A DNA stretch of 64,000 nucleotides, from assembly GCA_920105625.2 (NCBI GenBank), contig OV050031.1, forward strand, positions 97,159,676-97,223,675, given 5' to 3'. Positions 48,201 to 60,093 of the stretch are shown piece after piece. The position numbers and the translations under genes are program-made. This stretch comes from Clusia tigrina (taxonomy: Eukaryota > Arthropoda > Insecta > Diptera > Clusiidae). Every line of letters starts with the position of its first letter. Within the stretch, counting starts at the first letter, position 1. Below the pieces are notes generated by a model. That model was given only the letters and a program-made list of their open reading frames with translations. It was not told where the DNA came from and made no database searches.

Positions 48201-48740
48201 CCAGTAAAAGTTACAAGCATTTGTATGTTGCAAACTTTGATAGGTGAAGGACGTACCGTACAGAATTTAGGGCCATTTGAAGTTTTATCAGTGTTTCATT
48301 CGGGACTTAAGGGTAGCATAGCTTTGAGCGATAGCTTAAATTGACAAGAGGCTCGAGTATTTTATTGTTACAAAATTTCAAGGTTTTATGACGCTCCAGT
48401 AAAAAGTTACAAGCATTTATATGTTGCAAACTTTGATAGGTGTGGGACGTACCGTATAGAAGTTAGGGCCATTTGAAGTTTTATCAGTGTTTGATTTGGG
48501 ACTCAAGGGTAGCATAGCTTTGTGCAAAGCTTAAATTGACAAGAGGCTCGAGTACTTTATTGTTACAAAACTTCAAGGTTTTATGACTCTCCAGTAAAAA
48601 GTTACAAGCATTTGTATGTTGCAAACTTCGATAGTTGTAGGACGTACCGTATAGAATTTAGGGCCATTTGAAGTTTTATCAGTGTTTGATTCGGGACTTA
48701 AGGGTAGCATAGCTTTGAGCGATAGCTTAAATTGACAAGA
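45217..48740 (+). repeat. Variable HOR, unit 2 (18 monomers, 3524 bp)
   Basis: It opens like the other units (CAGTGAATGATTTGG at 45352) and has the GGGAGTTAAGTGTAGC variant near 45561. It is longer because it includes the TATGTTTGC unit (46980) and the monomers to 48740. It contains several 195-bp and two 194-bp monomers. Confidence 0.87.
46980..48740 (+). repeat. Nine-monomer segment also present at 57351
   Basis: Units at 46980, 47177, 47373, 47568, 47764, 47960, 48156, 48350 and 48545 match those from 57351 at a constant offset of 10371. Shared markers are TTTCTTGTCAC, GTTTGATTGGGATTC and the double one-base loss in the 194-bp unit (ACAAATTTC, CCAGTAAAAGTT). Confidence 0.9.
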
Positions 48741-51673
48741 GGCTCGAGTACTTTATTGTTACAAAATTTCAAGGTTTTTTGACGCTCCAGTAAAAAGTTA
48801 CAAGCATTTATATGTTGCAAACTTTGATAGGTGTAGGACGTACCGTACAGAAGTTAGGGCCATTTGAAGTTTTATCAGTGAATGATTTGGGACTCAAGGG
48901 TAGCAGAGCTTTGAGCGATAGCTTAAATTGACAAGAGGCTCGAGTACTTTATTGTTACAAAATTTCAAGGTTTTATGACGCTCCAGTGAAAAGTTACAAG
49001 CATTTGTATGTTGAAAACTTTGATAGGTGTAGGACGTACTGTATAGAAGTTAGGGCCATTGAAGTTTTATCAGTGTTAGATTTGGGAGTTAAGTGTAGCA
49101 TAGCTTTGAGCAATAGCTTAAATTGACAAGAGGCTCCAGTATTTTATTGTTACAAAATTTCAAGGTTTTATGACGCTCCAATAAAAAGTTACAAGCATTT
49201 ATATGTTGCAAACTTTGATAGGTGTAGGACGTACCGTATAGAAGTTAGGGCCATTTGAAGTTTTATCAGTGTTTGATTTGGGACTTAAGGGTAGCATAGC
49301 TTTGAGCAATAGCTTAAATTGACAAGAGGCTTGAGTACTTTATTGTTACAAAATTTCAAGGTTTTATGACGCTCCAGTAAAAAGTTACAAGCATTTGTAT
49401 GTTGCAATCTTTGATAGGTGTAGGACGTACCGTACAGAAGTTAGGGCCATTTGAAGTTTTATCAGTGTTTGATTTGGGACTCAAGGGTAGCATAGCTTTG
49501 AGCAATAGCTTAAATTGACAACAGGCTCGAGTACTTTATTGTTACAAAATTTCAAGGTTTTATTACGCTCCAGTAAAAAGTTACAAGCATTTGTATGTTG
49601 CAAACTTTGATAGGTGTAGGACGTACCGTATTGAAGTTAGGGCCATTTGAGGTTTTATCAGTGTTTTATTTTGGATTCAAGGGTAGCATAGCTTTGAGCG
49701 ATAGCTTAAATTGACAAGAGGCTCGAGTACTTTATTGTTACAAAATTTCAAGGTTTTATGACGCTCCAGTAAAAAGTTACAAGCATTCATATGTTGCAAA
49801 CTTTGATAGGTGTAGGACGTACCGTATAGAAGTTAGGGCCATTTGAAATTTTATCAGTGTTTGATTTGGGATTCAAGGGTAGCATAGCTTTGAGCAATAG
49901 CTTAAATTGACAAGAGGCTCGAGTACTTTATTGTTACAAAATTTCAAGGTTTTATGACGCTCCAGTGAAAAGTTACAAGCATTTGTATGTTGCAAACTTT
50001 GATAGGTGTAGGACGTACCGTATAGAATTTAGGGCCATTTGAAGTTTTATCAGTGTTTGATTCGGGACTTAAGGGTAGCATAGCTTTGAGCGATAGCTTA
50101 AATTGACAAGAGGCTCGAGTACTTTATTGTTACTGAATTTCAATGTTTTATGACGCTCTAGTAAAAAGTTACAAGCATTTATATGTTGCAAACTTTGATA
50201 GGTGTAGGACGTACCGTATAGAAGTTAGGGCCATTTGAAGTTTTATCAGTGTTTGATTCGGGACTTAAGGGTAGCATAGCTTTGAGCGATAGCTTAAATT
50301 GACAAGAGGCTCGAGTACTTTATTGTTACAAATTTCAAGGTTTTATGACGCTCCAGTAAAAAGTTACAAGCATTTGTATGTTGCAAACTTAGATAGGTGT
50401 AGGACGTACCGTATAGAAGTTAGGGCCATTTGAAGTTTTATCAGTGTTTTATTTGGGATTCAAGGGTAGCATAGCTTTGAGCAATAGCTTAAATTGACAA
50501 GAGGCTCGAGTGCTTTATTGTTACAAAATTTCAATGTTTTATTACGCTCCAGTAAAAAGTTACAAGCATTTGTATGTTGCAAACTTTGATAGGTGTAGGA
50601 CGTACCGCACAGAATTTAGGGCCATTTGAAGTTTTATCAGTGTTTGATTCGGGACTTAAGGGTAGCATAGCTTTGAGCGATAGCTTAAATTGACAAGAGG
50701 CTCGAGTATTTTATTGTTACAAAATTTCAAGGTTTTATGACGCTCCAATAAAAAGTTACAAGCATTTGTATGTTGCAAACTTTGATAGGTGTAGGACGTA
50801 CCGTATAGAAGTTAGGGCCATTTGAAGTTTTATCAGTGTTTTATTTGGGACTTAAGGGTAGCATAGCTTTGAGCAATAGCTTAAATTGACAAGAGGCTCG
50901 AGTACTTTATTGTTACAAAATTTTAATGTTTTATGAGGCTCCAGTAAAAAGTTACAAGCATTTATATGTTTGCAAACTTTGATAGGTGTAGGACGTACCG
51001 TATAGAAGTTAGGGCCATTTGAAGTTTTATCAGTGTTTGATTTGGGACTTAAGGGTAGCATAGCTTTGAGCAATAGCTTAAATTGACAAGAGGCTCGAGT
51101 ACTTTATTGTTACAAAATTTCAAGGTTTTATGACGCTCCAGTAAAAAGTTACAAGCATTTGTATGTTGCAAACTTTGATAGGTGAACGACGTACCGTACA
51201 GAATTTAGGGCCATTTGAAGTTTTATCAGTGTTTCATTCGGGACTTAAGGGTAGCTTTGAGCGATAGCTTAAATTGACAAGAGGCTCGAGTATTTTATTG
51301 TTACAAAATTTCAAGGTTTTATGACGCTCCAGTAAAAAGTTACAAGCATTTATATGTTGCAAACTTTGATAGGTGTGGGACGTACCGTATAGAAGTTAGG
51401 GCCATTTGAAGTTTTATCAGTGTTTGATTTGGGACTCAAGGGTAGCATAGCTTTGAGCAAAGCTTAAATTGACAAGAGGCTCGAGTACTTTATTGTTACA
51501 AAATTTCAAGGTTTTATGACTCTCCAGTAAAAAGTTACAAGCATTTGTATGTTGCAAACTTCGATAGTTGTAGGACGTACCGTATAGAATTTAGGGCCAT
51601 TTGAAGTTTTATCAGTGTTTGATTCGGGACTTAAGGGTAGCATAGCTTTGAGCGATAGCTTAAATTGACAAGA
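48741..51673 (+). repeat. Variable HOR, unit 3 (15 monomers, 2933 bp)
   Basis: It opens with CAGTGAATGATTTGG at 48876. It includes the first copy of GTTACTGAATTTC (50128) and the Delta-5 monomer at 51092. Its right part is duplicated in tandem as the 2346-bp unit. Confidence 0.9.
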
Positions 51674-52130
51674 GGCTCGAGTACTTTATTGTTACAAAAT
51701 TTCAAAGTTTTTTGACGCTCCAGTAAAAAGTTACAAGCATTTATATGTTGCAAACTTTGATAGGTGTAGGACGTACCGTACAGAAGTTAGGGCCATTTGA
51801 AGTTTTATCAGTGAATGATTTGGGACTCAAGGGTAGCAGAGCTTTGAGCGATAGCTTAAATTGACAAGAGGCTCGAGTACTTTATTGTTACAAAATTTCA
51901 AGGTTTTATGACGCTCCAGTGAAAAGTTACAAGCATTTGTATGTTGAAAACTTTGATAGGTGTAGGACGTACCGTATAGAAGTTAGGGCCATTTGACGTT
52001 TTATCAGTGTTAGATTTGGGAGTTAAGTGTAGCATAGCTTTGAGCAATAGCTTAAATTGACAAGAGTCTCGAGTATTTTATTGTTACAAAATTTCAAGGT
52101 TTTATGACGCTCCAATAAAAAGTTACAAGC
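49785..52130 (+). repeat. 2346-bp tandem duplication, copy 1
   Basis: The unit begins at ATTCATATG and ends after CCAATAAAAAGTTACAAGC. It holds twelve monomers with two 195-bp, one 197-bp and one 191-bp member, giving 2346. Sites recur in copy 2 at exactly this distance: TACTGAATTTC (50131/52477), the TATGTTTGC unit (50895/53241) and GTGAACGACG (51183/53529). Confidence 0.94.
51092..51282 (+). repeat. 191-bp monomer with 5-bp slippage deletion (copy 1)
   Basis: GGGTAGCATAGCTTTG is shortened to GGGTAGCTTTG at about 51250. The lost 5 bp lie between the two overlapping AGC copies, a typical slip. The same monomer recurs at 53438 because it lies in the tandem duplication. Confidence 0.93.
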
Positions 52131-54019
52131 ATTCATATGTTGCAAACTTTGATAGGTGTAGGACGTACCGTATAGAAGTTAGGGCCATTTGAAATTTTAT
52201 CAGTGTTTGATTTGGGATTCAAGGGTAGCATAGCTTTGAGCAATAGCTTAAATTGACAAGAGGCTCGAGTACTTTATTGTTACAAAATTTCAAGGTTTTA
52301 TGACGCTCCAGTGAAAAGTTACAAGCATTTGTATGTTGCAAACTTTGATAGGTGTAGGACGTACCGTATAGAATTTAGGGCCATTTGAAGTTTTATCAGT
52401 GTTTGATTCGGGACTTAAGGGTAGCATAGCTTTGAGCGATAGCTTAAATTGACAAGAGGCTCGAGTACTTTATTGTTACTGAATTTCAATGTTTTATGAC
52501 GCTCTAGTAAAAAGTTACAAGCATTTATATGTTGCAAACTTTGATAGGTGTAGGACGTACCGTATAGAAGTTAGGGCCATTTGAAGTTTTATCAGTGTTT
52601 GATTCGGGACTTAAGGGTAGCATAGCTTTGAGCGATAGCTTAAATTGACAAGAGGCTCGAGTACTTTATTGTTACAAATTTCAAGGTTTTATGACGCTCC
52701 AGTAAAAAGTTACAAGCATTTGTATGTTGCCAACTTAGATAGGTGTAGGACGTACCGTATAGAAGTTAGGGCCATTTGAAGTTTTATCAGTGTTTTATTT
52801 GGGATTCAAGGGTAGCATAGCTTTGAGCAATAGCTTAAATTGACAAGAGGCTCGAGTGCTTTATTGTTACAAAATTTCAATGTTTTATTACGCTCCAGTA
52901 AAAAGTTACAAGCATTTGTATGTTGCAAACTTTGATAGGTGTAGGACGTACCGCACAGAATTTAGGGCCATTTGAAGTTTTATCAGTGTTTGATTCGGGA
53001 CTTAAGGGTAGCATAGCTTTGAGCGATAGCTTAAATTGACAAGAGGCTCGAGTATTTTATTGTTACAAAATTTCAAGGTTTTATGACGCTCCAATAAAAA
53101 GTTACAAGCATTTGTATGTTGCAAACTTTGATAGGTGTAGGACGTACCGTATAGAAGTTAGGGCCATTTGAAGTTTTATCAGTGTTTTATTTGGGACTTA
53201 AGGGTAGCATAGCTTTGAGCAATAGCTTAAATTGACAAGAGGCTCGAGTACTTTATTGTTACAAAATTTTAATGTTTTATGAGGCTCCAGTAAAAAGTTA
53301 CAAGCATTTATATGTTTGCAAACTTTGATAGGTGTAGGACGTACCGTATAGAAGTTAGGGCCATTTGAAGTTTTATCAGTGTTTGATTTGGGACTTAAGG
53401 GTAGCATAGCTTTGAGCAATAGCTTAAATTGACAAGAGGCTCGAGTACTTTATTGTTACAAAATTTCAAGGTTTTATGACGCTCCAGTAAAAAGTTACAA
53501 GCATTTGTATGTTGCAAACTTTGATAGGTGAACGACGTACCGTACAGAATTTAGGGCCATTTGAAGTTTTATCAGTGTTTCATTCGGGACTTAAGGGTAG
53601 CTTTGAGCGATAGCTTAAATTGACAAGAGGCTCGAGTATTTTATTGTTACAAAATTTCAAGGTTTTATGACGCTCCAGTAAAAAGTTACAAGCATTTATA
53701 TGTTGCAAACTTTGATAGGTGTAGGACGTACCGTACAGAAGTTAGGGCCATTTGAAGTTTTATCAGTGTTTGATTTGGGACTCAAGGGTAGCATAGCTTT
53801 GAGCAAAGCTTAAATTGACAAGAGGCTCGAGTACTTTATTGTTACAAAATTTCAAGGTTTTATGACGCTCCAGTAAAAAGTTACAAGCATTTGTATGTTG
53901 CAAACTTCGATAGTTGTAGGACGTACCGTATAGAATTTAGGGCCATTTGAAGTTTTATCAGTGTTTGATTCGGGACTTAAGGGTAGCATAGCTTTGAGCG
54001 ATAGCTTAAATTGACAAGA
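51674..54019 (+). repeat. Variable HOR, unit 4 (12 monomers, 2346 bp)
   Basis: It spans from one TTTTTTGACG monomer to the next and overlaps the 2346-bp duplication in another phase. Relative to unit 3 it lacks three monomers (those with GAGGCTTGAG, AACAGGCTC and TATTGAAG markers) at the join near 52112-52131. Confidence 0.9.
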
Positions 54020-54476
54020 GGCTCGAGTACTTTATTGTTACAAAATTTCAAAGTTTTTTGACGCTCCAGTAAAAAGTTACAAGCATTTATATGTTGCAAA
54101 CTTTGATAGGTGTAGGACGTACCGTACAGAAGTTAGGGCCATTTGAAGTTTTATCAGTGAATGATTTGGGACTCAAGGGTAGCAGAGCTTTGAGCGATAG
54201 CTTAAATTGACAAGAGGCTCGAGTACTTTATTGTTACAAAATTTCAAGGTTTTATGACGCTCCAGTGAAAAGTTACAAGCATTTGTATGTTGAAAACTTT
54301 GATAGGTGTAGGACGTACCGTATAGAAGTTAGGGCCATTTGACGTTTTATCAGTGTTAGATTTGGGAGTTAAGTGTAGCATAGCTTTGAGCAATAGCTTA
54401 AATTGACAAGAGTCTCGAGTATTTTATTGTTACAAAATTTCAAGGTTTTATGACGCTCCAATAAAAAGTTACAAGC
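52131..54476 (+). repeat. 2346-bp tandem duplication, copy 2
   Basis: It is nearly identical to copy 1. Differences seen by eye are few, for example TTGCCAACTTAG at 52728, GTGTAGGACG against GTGTGGGACG near 53717, and GACGCTCC against GACTCTCC near 53862. The right end continues with ATTTATATG as in 49190, so the pre-duplication flank is preserved after 54477. Confidence 0.94.
53438..53628 (+). repeat. 191-bp monomer with 5-bp slippage deletion (copy 2)
   Basis: It has the same GGGTAGCTTTG shortening, 2346 bp downstream of the first. The deletion therefore happened before the duplication. Confidence 0.93.
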
Positions 54477-56566
54477 ATTTATATGTTGCAAACTTTGATA
54501 GCTGTAGGACGTACCGTATAGAAGTTAGGGCCATTTGAAGTTTTATCAGTGTTTGATTTGGGACTTAAGGGTAGCATAGCTTTGAGCAATAGCTTAAATT
54601 GACAAGAGGCTTGAGTACTTTATTGTTACAAAATTTCAAGGTTTTATGACGCTCCAGTAAAAAGTTACAAGCATTTGTATGTTGCAATCTTTGATAGGTG
54701 TAGGACGTACCGTACAGAAGTTAGGGCCATTTGAAGTTTTATCAGTGTTTGATTTGGGACTCAAGGGTAGCATAGCTTTGAGCAATAGCTTAAATTGACA
54801 AGAGGCTCGAGTACTTTATTGTTACAAAATTTCAAGGTTTTATGACGCTCCAGTGAAAAGTTACAAGCATTTGTATGTTGCAAACTTTGATAGGTGTAGG
54901 ACGTACCGTATAGAATTTAGGGCCATTTGAAGTTTTATCAGTGTTTGATTCGGGATTCAAGGGTAGCATAGCTTTGAGCAATAGCTTAAATTGACAAGAG
55001 GCTCGAGTACTTTATTGTTACAAAATTTCAAGGTTTTATGACGCTCCAGTGAAAAGTTACAAGCATTTGTATGTTGCAAACTTTGATAGGTGTAGGACGT
55101 ACCGTATTGAAGTTAGGGCCATTTGAGGTTTTATCAGTGTTTTATTTTGGATTCAAGGGTAGCATAGCTTTAAGCAATAGCTTAAATTGACAAGAGGCTC
55201 GAGTACTTTATTGTTACAAAATTTCAAGGTTTTATGACGCTCCAGTGAAAAGTTACAAGCATTTGTATGTTGCAAACTTTGATAGGTGTAGGACGTACCG
55301 TATTGAAGTTAGGGCCATTTGAGGTTTTATCAGTGTTTTATTTTGGATTCAAGGGTAGCATAGCTTTTAGCAATAGCTTAAATTGACAAGAGGCTCGAGT
55401 ACTTTATTGTTACAAAATTTCAAGGTTTTATGACGCTCCAGTGAAAAGTTACAAGCATTTGTATGTTGCAAACTTTGATAGGTGTAGGACGTACCGTATA
55501 GAATTTAGGGCCATTTGAAGTTTTATCAGTGTTTGATTCGGGATTCAAGGGTAGCATAGCTTTGAGCAATAGCTTAAATTGACAAGAGGCTCGAGTACTT
55601 TATTGTTACAAAATTTCAAGGTTTTATGACGCTCCAGTAAAAAGTTACAAGCATTCATATGTTGCAAACTTTGATAGGTGTAGGACGTACCGTATAGAAG
55701 TTAGGGCCATTTGAAATTTTATCAGTGTTTGATTTGGGATTCAAGGGTAGCATAGCTTTGAGCAATAGCTTAAATTGACAAGAGGCTCGAGTACTTTATT
55801 GTTACAAAATTTCAAGGTTTTATGACGCTCCAGTGAAAAGTTACAAGCATTTGTATGTTGCAAACTTTGATAGGTGTAGGACGTACCGTATAGAATTTAG
55901 GGCCATTTGAAGTTTTATCAGTGTTTGATTCGGGATTTAAGGGTAGCATAGCTTTGAGCGATAGCTTAAATTGACAAGAGGCTCGAGTACTTTATTGTTA
56001 CAGAATTTCAATGTTTTATGACGCTCTAGTTAAAAGTTACAAGCATTTATATGTTGCAAACTTTGATAGGTGTAGGACGTACCGTACAGAAGTTAGGGCC
56101 ATTTGAAGTTTTATCAGTGTTTGATTCGGGACTTAAGGGTAGCATAGCTTTGAGCAATAGCTTAAATTGACAAAAGGCTCGAGTGCTTTATTGTTACAAA
56201 ATTTCAATGTTTTATTACGCTCCAGTAAAAAGTTACAAGCATTTGTATGTTGCAAACTTTGATAGGTGTAGGACGTACCGCACAGAATTTAGGGCCATTT
56301 GAAGTTTTATCAGTGTTTGATTCGGGACTTAAGGGTATCATAGCTTTGAGCGATAGCTTAAATTGACAAGAGGCTCGAGTATTTTATTGTTACAAAATTT
56401 CAAGGTTTTATGACGCTCCAATAAAAAGTTACAAGCATTTGTATGTTGCAAACTTTGATAGGTGTAGGACGTACCATATAGAAGTTAGGGCCATTTGAAG
56501 TTTTATCAGTGTTTGATTGGGATTCAAGGATAGCATAGCTTTGAGCAATAGCTTAAATTGACAAGA
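54020..56566 (+). repeat. Variable HOR, unit 5 (diverging)
   Basis: It opens as the others (CAGTGAATGATTTGG at 54155) and keeps the GAGGCTTGAG unit at 54608 as in 49328. From 54804 local amplification changes the order. No further TTTTTTGACG opener with GTGAATG follows in this domain. Confidence 0.85.
55000..55391 (+). repeat. Single-monomer tandem duplication
   Basis: Adjacent units at 55000 and 55196 share ACCGTATTGAAG, GAGGTTTTATC and TTATTTTGGATTC. They differ almost only in TTTAAGCAATAG against TTTTAGCAATAG. They are flanked by near-identical units at 54804 and 55392, giving an X-A-A-X order. This is the smallest-scale amplification in the window. Confidence 0.9.
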
Positions 56567-56762
56567 GGCTCGAGTACTTTCTTGTCACAAAATTTCAAGG
56601 TTTTATGACGCTCCAGTGAAAAGTTACAAGCATTTGTATGTTGCAAACTTTGATAGGTGTAGGACGTACCGTATAGAATTTAGGGCCATTTGAAGTTTTA
56701 TCAGTGTTTGATTCGGGACTTAAGGGTAGCATAGCTTTGAGCGATAGCTTAAATTGACAAGA

Positions 56763-57350
56763 GGCTCGAGTACTTCATTGTTACAGAATTTCAATGTTTT
56801 ATGATGCTCCAGTAAAAAGTTACAAGCATTTATATGTTTGCAAACTTTGATAGGTGTAGGACGTACCGTATAGAAGTTAGGGCCATTTGAAGTTTTATCA
56901 GTGTTTGATTTGGGACTTAAGGGTAGCATAGCTTTGAGCAATAGCTTAAATTGACAAGAGGCTCGAGTACTTTATTGTTACAAAATTTCAAGGTTTTATG
57001 ACGCTCCAGTAAAAAGTTACAAGCATTTGTATGTTGCAAACTTTGATAGGTGTAGGACGTACCGTACAGAAGTTAGGGCCATTTGAAGTTTTATCAGTGT
57101 TTGATTTGGGACTCAAGGGTAGCATAGCTTTGAGCAATAGCTTAAATTGACAAGAGGCTCGAGTACTTTATTGTTACAAAATTTCAAGGTTTTATGACGC
57201 TCCAGTTAAAAGTTACAAGCATTTATATGTTGCAAACTTTGATAGGTGTAGGACGTACCGTATAGAAGTTAGGGCCATTTGAAGTTTTATCAGTGTTTGA
57301 TTGGGATTCAAGGATAGCATAGCTTTGAGCAATAGCTTAAATTGACAAGA
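56763..57350 (+). repeat. 588-bp trimer, copy 1
   Basis: Units of 197, 196 and 195 bp. The first is a hybrid of the TACTTCATTG subtype at its left and the TATGTTTGC subtype at its right. Units at 56960 and 57156 match 57548 and 57744. Confidence 0.9.
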
Positions 57351-57938
57351 GGCTCGAGTACTTTATTGTTACAATATTTTAATGTTTTATGAGGCTCCAG
57401 TAAAAAGTTACAAGCATTTATATGTTTGCAAACTTTGATAGGTGTAGGACGTACCGTATAGAAGTTAGGGCCATTTGAAGTTTTATCAGTGTTTGATTTG
57501 GGACTTAAGGGTAGCATAGCTTTGAGCAATAGCTTAAATTGACAAGAGGCTCGAGTACTTTATTGTTACAAAATTTCAAGGTTTTATGACGCTCCAGTAA
57601 AAAGTTACAAGCATTTGTATGTTGCAAACTTTGATAGGTGTAGGACGTACCGTACAGAAGTTAGGGCCATTTGAAGTTTTATCAGTGTTTGATTTGGGAC
57701 TCAAGGGTAGCATAGCTTTGAGCAATAGCTTAAATTGACAAGAGGCTCGAGTACTTTATTGTTACAAAATTTCAAGGTTTTATGACGCTCCAGTTAAAAG
57801 TTACAAGCATTTATATGTTGCAAACTTTGATAGGTGTAGGACGTACCGTATAGAAGTTAGGGCCATTTGAAGTTTTATCAGTGTTTGATTGGGATTCAAG
57901 AATAGCATAGCTTTGAGCAATAGCTTAAATTGACAAGA
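57351..57938 (+). repeat. 588-bp trimer, copy 2
   Basis: Units of 197, 196 and 195 bp. The first is a standard TATGTTTGC unit with ACAATATTTTAATG. From the TATGTTTGC point onward the trimer matches copy 1 at offset 588. Confidence 0.9.
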
Positions 57939-59111
57939 GGCTCGAGTACTTTCTTGTCACAAAATTTTAAGGTTTTATGACGCTCCAGTGAAAAGTTACA
58001 AGCATTTGTATGTTGCAAACTTTGATAGGTGTTGGACGTACCGTATAGAATTTAGGGCCATTTGAAGTTTTATCAGTGTTTGATTCGGGACTTAAGGGTA
58101 GCATAGCTTTGAGCGATAGCTTAAATTGACAAGAGGCTCGAGTACTTCATTGTTACAGAATTTCAATGTTTTATGATGCTCCAGTAAAAAGTTACAAGCA
58201 TTTATATGTTGCAAACTTTGATAGGTGTAGGACCTACCGTATAGAAGTTAGGGCCATTTGAAGTTTTATCAGTGTTTGATTCGGGACTTAAGGGTAGCAT
58301 AGCTTTGAGCGATTGCTTAAATTGACAAGAGGCTCGAGTACTTTATTGTTACAAAATTTCAAGGTTTTATGACGTTCCAGTAAAAAGTTACAAGCATTTG
58401 TATGTTGCAAACTTTGATAGGTGTAGGACGTACCGTATAGAAGTTAGGGCCATTTGAAGTTTTATCAGTGTTTTATTTGGAATTCAAGGGTAGCATAGCT
58501 TTGAGCAATAGCTTAAATTGACAAGAGGCTCGAGTGCTTTATTGTTACAAATTTCAATGTTTTATTACGCTCCAGTAAAAGTTACAAGCATTTGTATGTT
58601 GCAAACTTTGATAGGTGAAGGACGTACCGTACAGAATTTAGGGCCATTTGAAGTTTTATCAGTGTTTCATTCGGGACTTAAGGGTAGCATAGCTTTGAGC
58701 GATAGCTTAAATTGACAAGAGACTCGAGTATTTTATTGTTACAAAATTTCAAGGTTTTATGACGCTCCAGTAAAAAGTTACAAGCATTTATATGTTGCAA
58801 ACTTTGATAGGTGTGGGACGTACCGTATAGAAGTTAGGGCCATTTGAAGTTTTATCAGTGTTTGATTTGGGACTCAAGGGTAGCATAGCTTTGAGCAAAG
58901 CTTAAATTGACAAGAGGCTCGAGTACTTTACTGTTACAAAATTTCAAGGTTTTATGACGCTCCAGTAAAAAGTGACAAGCATTTGTATGTTGCAAACTTT
59001 GATAGTTGTAGGACGTTCCGTATAGAATTTAGGGCCATTTGAAGTTTTATCAGTGGTTGATTCGGGACTTAAGGGTAGCATAGCTTTGAGCGATAGCTTA
59101 AATTGACAAGA
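57351..59111 (+). repeat. Second copy of the 46980-48740 segment
   Basis: Nine units match at offset 10371. Differences include AAGAATAGC at 57899, GTGTTGGACG near 58030, GAGACTCGAG at 58721 and a GTGACAAGC variant near 58972. Confidence 0.9.
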
Positions 59112-60093
59112 GGCTCGAGTACTTTATTGTTACAAAATTTCAAGGTTTTTTGACGCTCCAGTAAAAATTTACAAGCATTTATATGTTGCAAATTTTGATA
59201 GGTGTAGGACGTACCGTACATAAGTTAGGGCCATTTGAAGTTTTATCAGTGTTTGATTCGGGACTTAAGGGTAGGATAGCTTTGAGCGATAGCTTAAATT
59301 GACAAGAGGCTCGAGTACTTTATTGTTACAAAATTTCAAGGTTTTATGACGCTCCAGTAAAAAGTTACAAGCATTTGTATGTTGCAAACTTTGATAGGTG
59401 TAGGACGTACCGTATAGAAGTTAGGGCCATTTGAAGTTTTTTATCAGTGTTTTATTTGGGATTCAAGGGTAGCATAGCTTTGAGCGATAGCTTAAATTGA
59501 CAAGAGGCTCGAGTACTTTATTGTTAAAAAATTTCAAGGTTTTATGACGCTCCAGTTAAAAGTTACAAGCATTTATATGTTGCAAACTTTGATAGGTGTA
59601 GGACGTACCGTATAGAAGTTAGGGCCATTTGAAGTTTTATCAGCGTTTGATTTGGGATTCAAGGATAGCATAGCTTTGAGCAATAGCTTAAATTGACAAG
59701 AGGCTCGAGTACTTCATTGTTACAGAATTTCAATGTTTTATGATGCTCCAGTAAAAAGTTACAAGCATTTATATGTTGCAAACTTTAATAGGTGTAGGAC
59801 CTACCGTATAGAAGTTAGGGCCATTTGAAGTTTTATCAGTATTTGATTCGGGACTTAAGGGCAGCATAGCTTTGAGCGATAGCTTAAATAGACAAGAGGC
59901 TCGAGTACTTTATTGTTACAAAATTTCAAGGTTTTATGACGTTCCAGTAAAAAGTTACAAGCATTTGTATGTTGCAAACTTTGATAGGTGTAGGACGTAC
60001 CGTATAGAAGTTAGGGCCATTTGAAGTTTTATCAGTGTTTTATTTGGGATTCAAGGGTAGCATAGCTTTGAGCAATAGCTTAAATTGACAAGA
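59112..60093 (+). repeat. Mixed monomers, AAAAATTTAC / CATAAGTT subtype
   Basis: Units at 59112, 59308 (198 bp, TTTTTT run), 59506, 59702 and 59898. The pair ACAAGCATTTATATG with TTGCAAATTTTG near 59190 recurs near 61149, offset 1959. Confidence 0.78.

Noticed and set aside
48147..48344. Forward open frame of 65 codons, also at 58518, and 60-codon relatives at 60101, 60492 and 61666
   Set aside because: Produced by one-base losses (ACAAATTTC, CCAGTAAAAGTT) in one monomer subtype. The two 65-codon frames are copies of one segment. No coding evidence.
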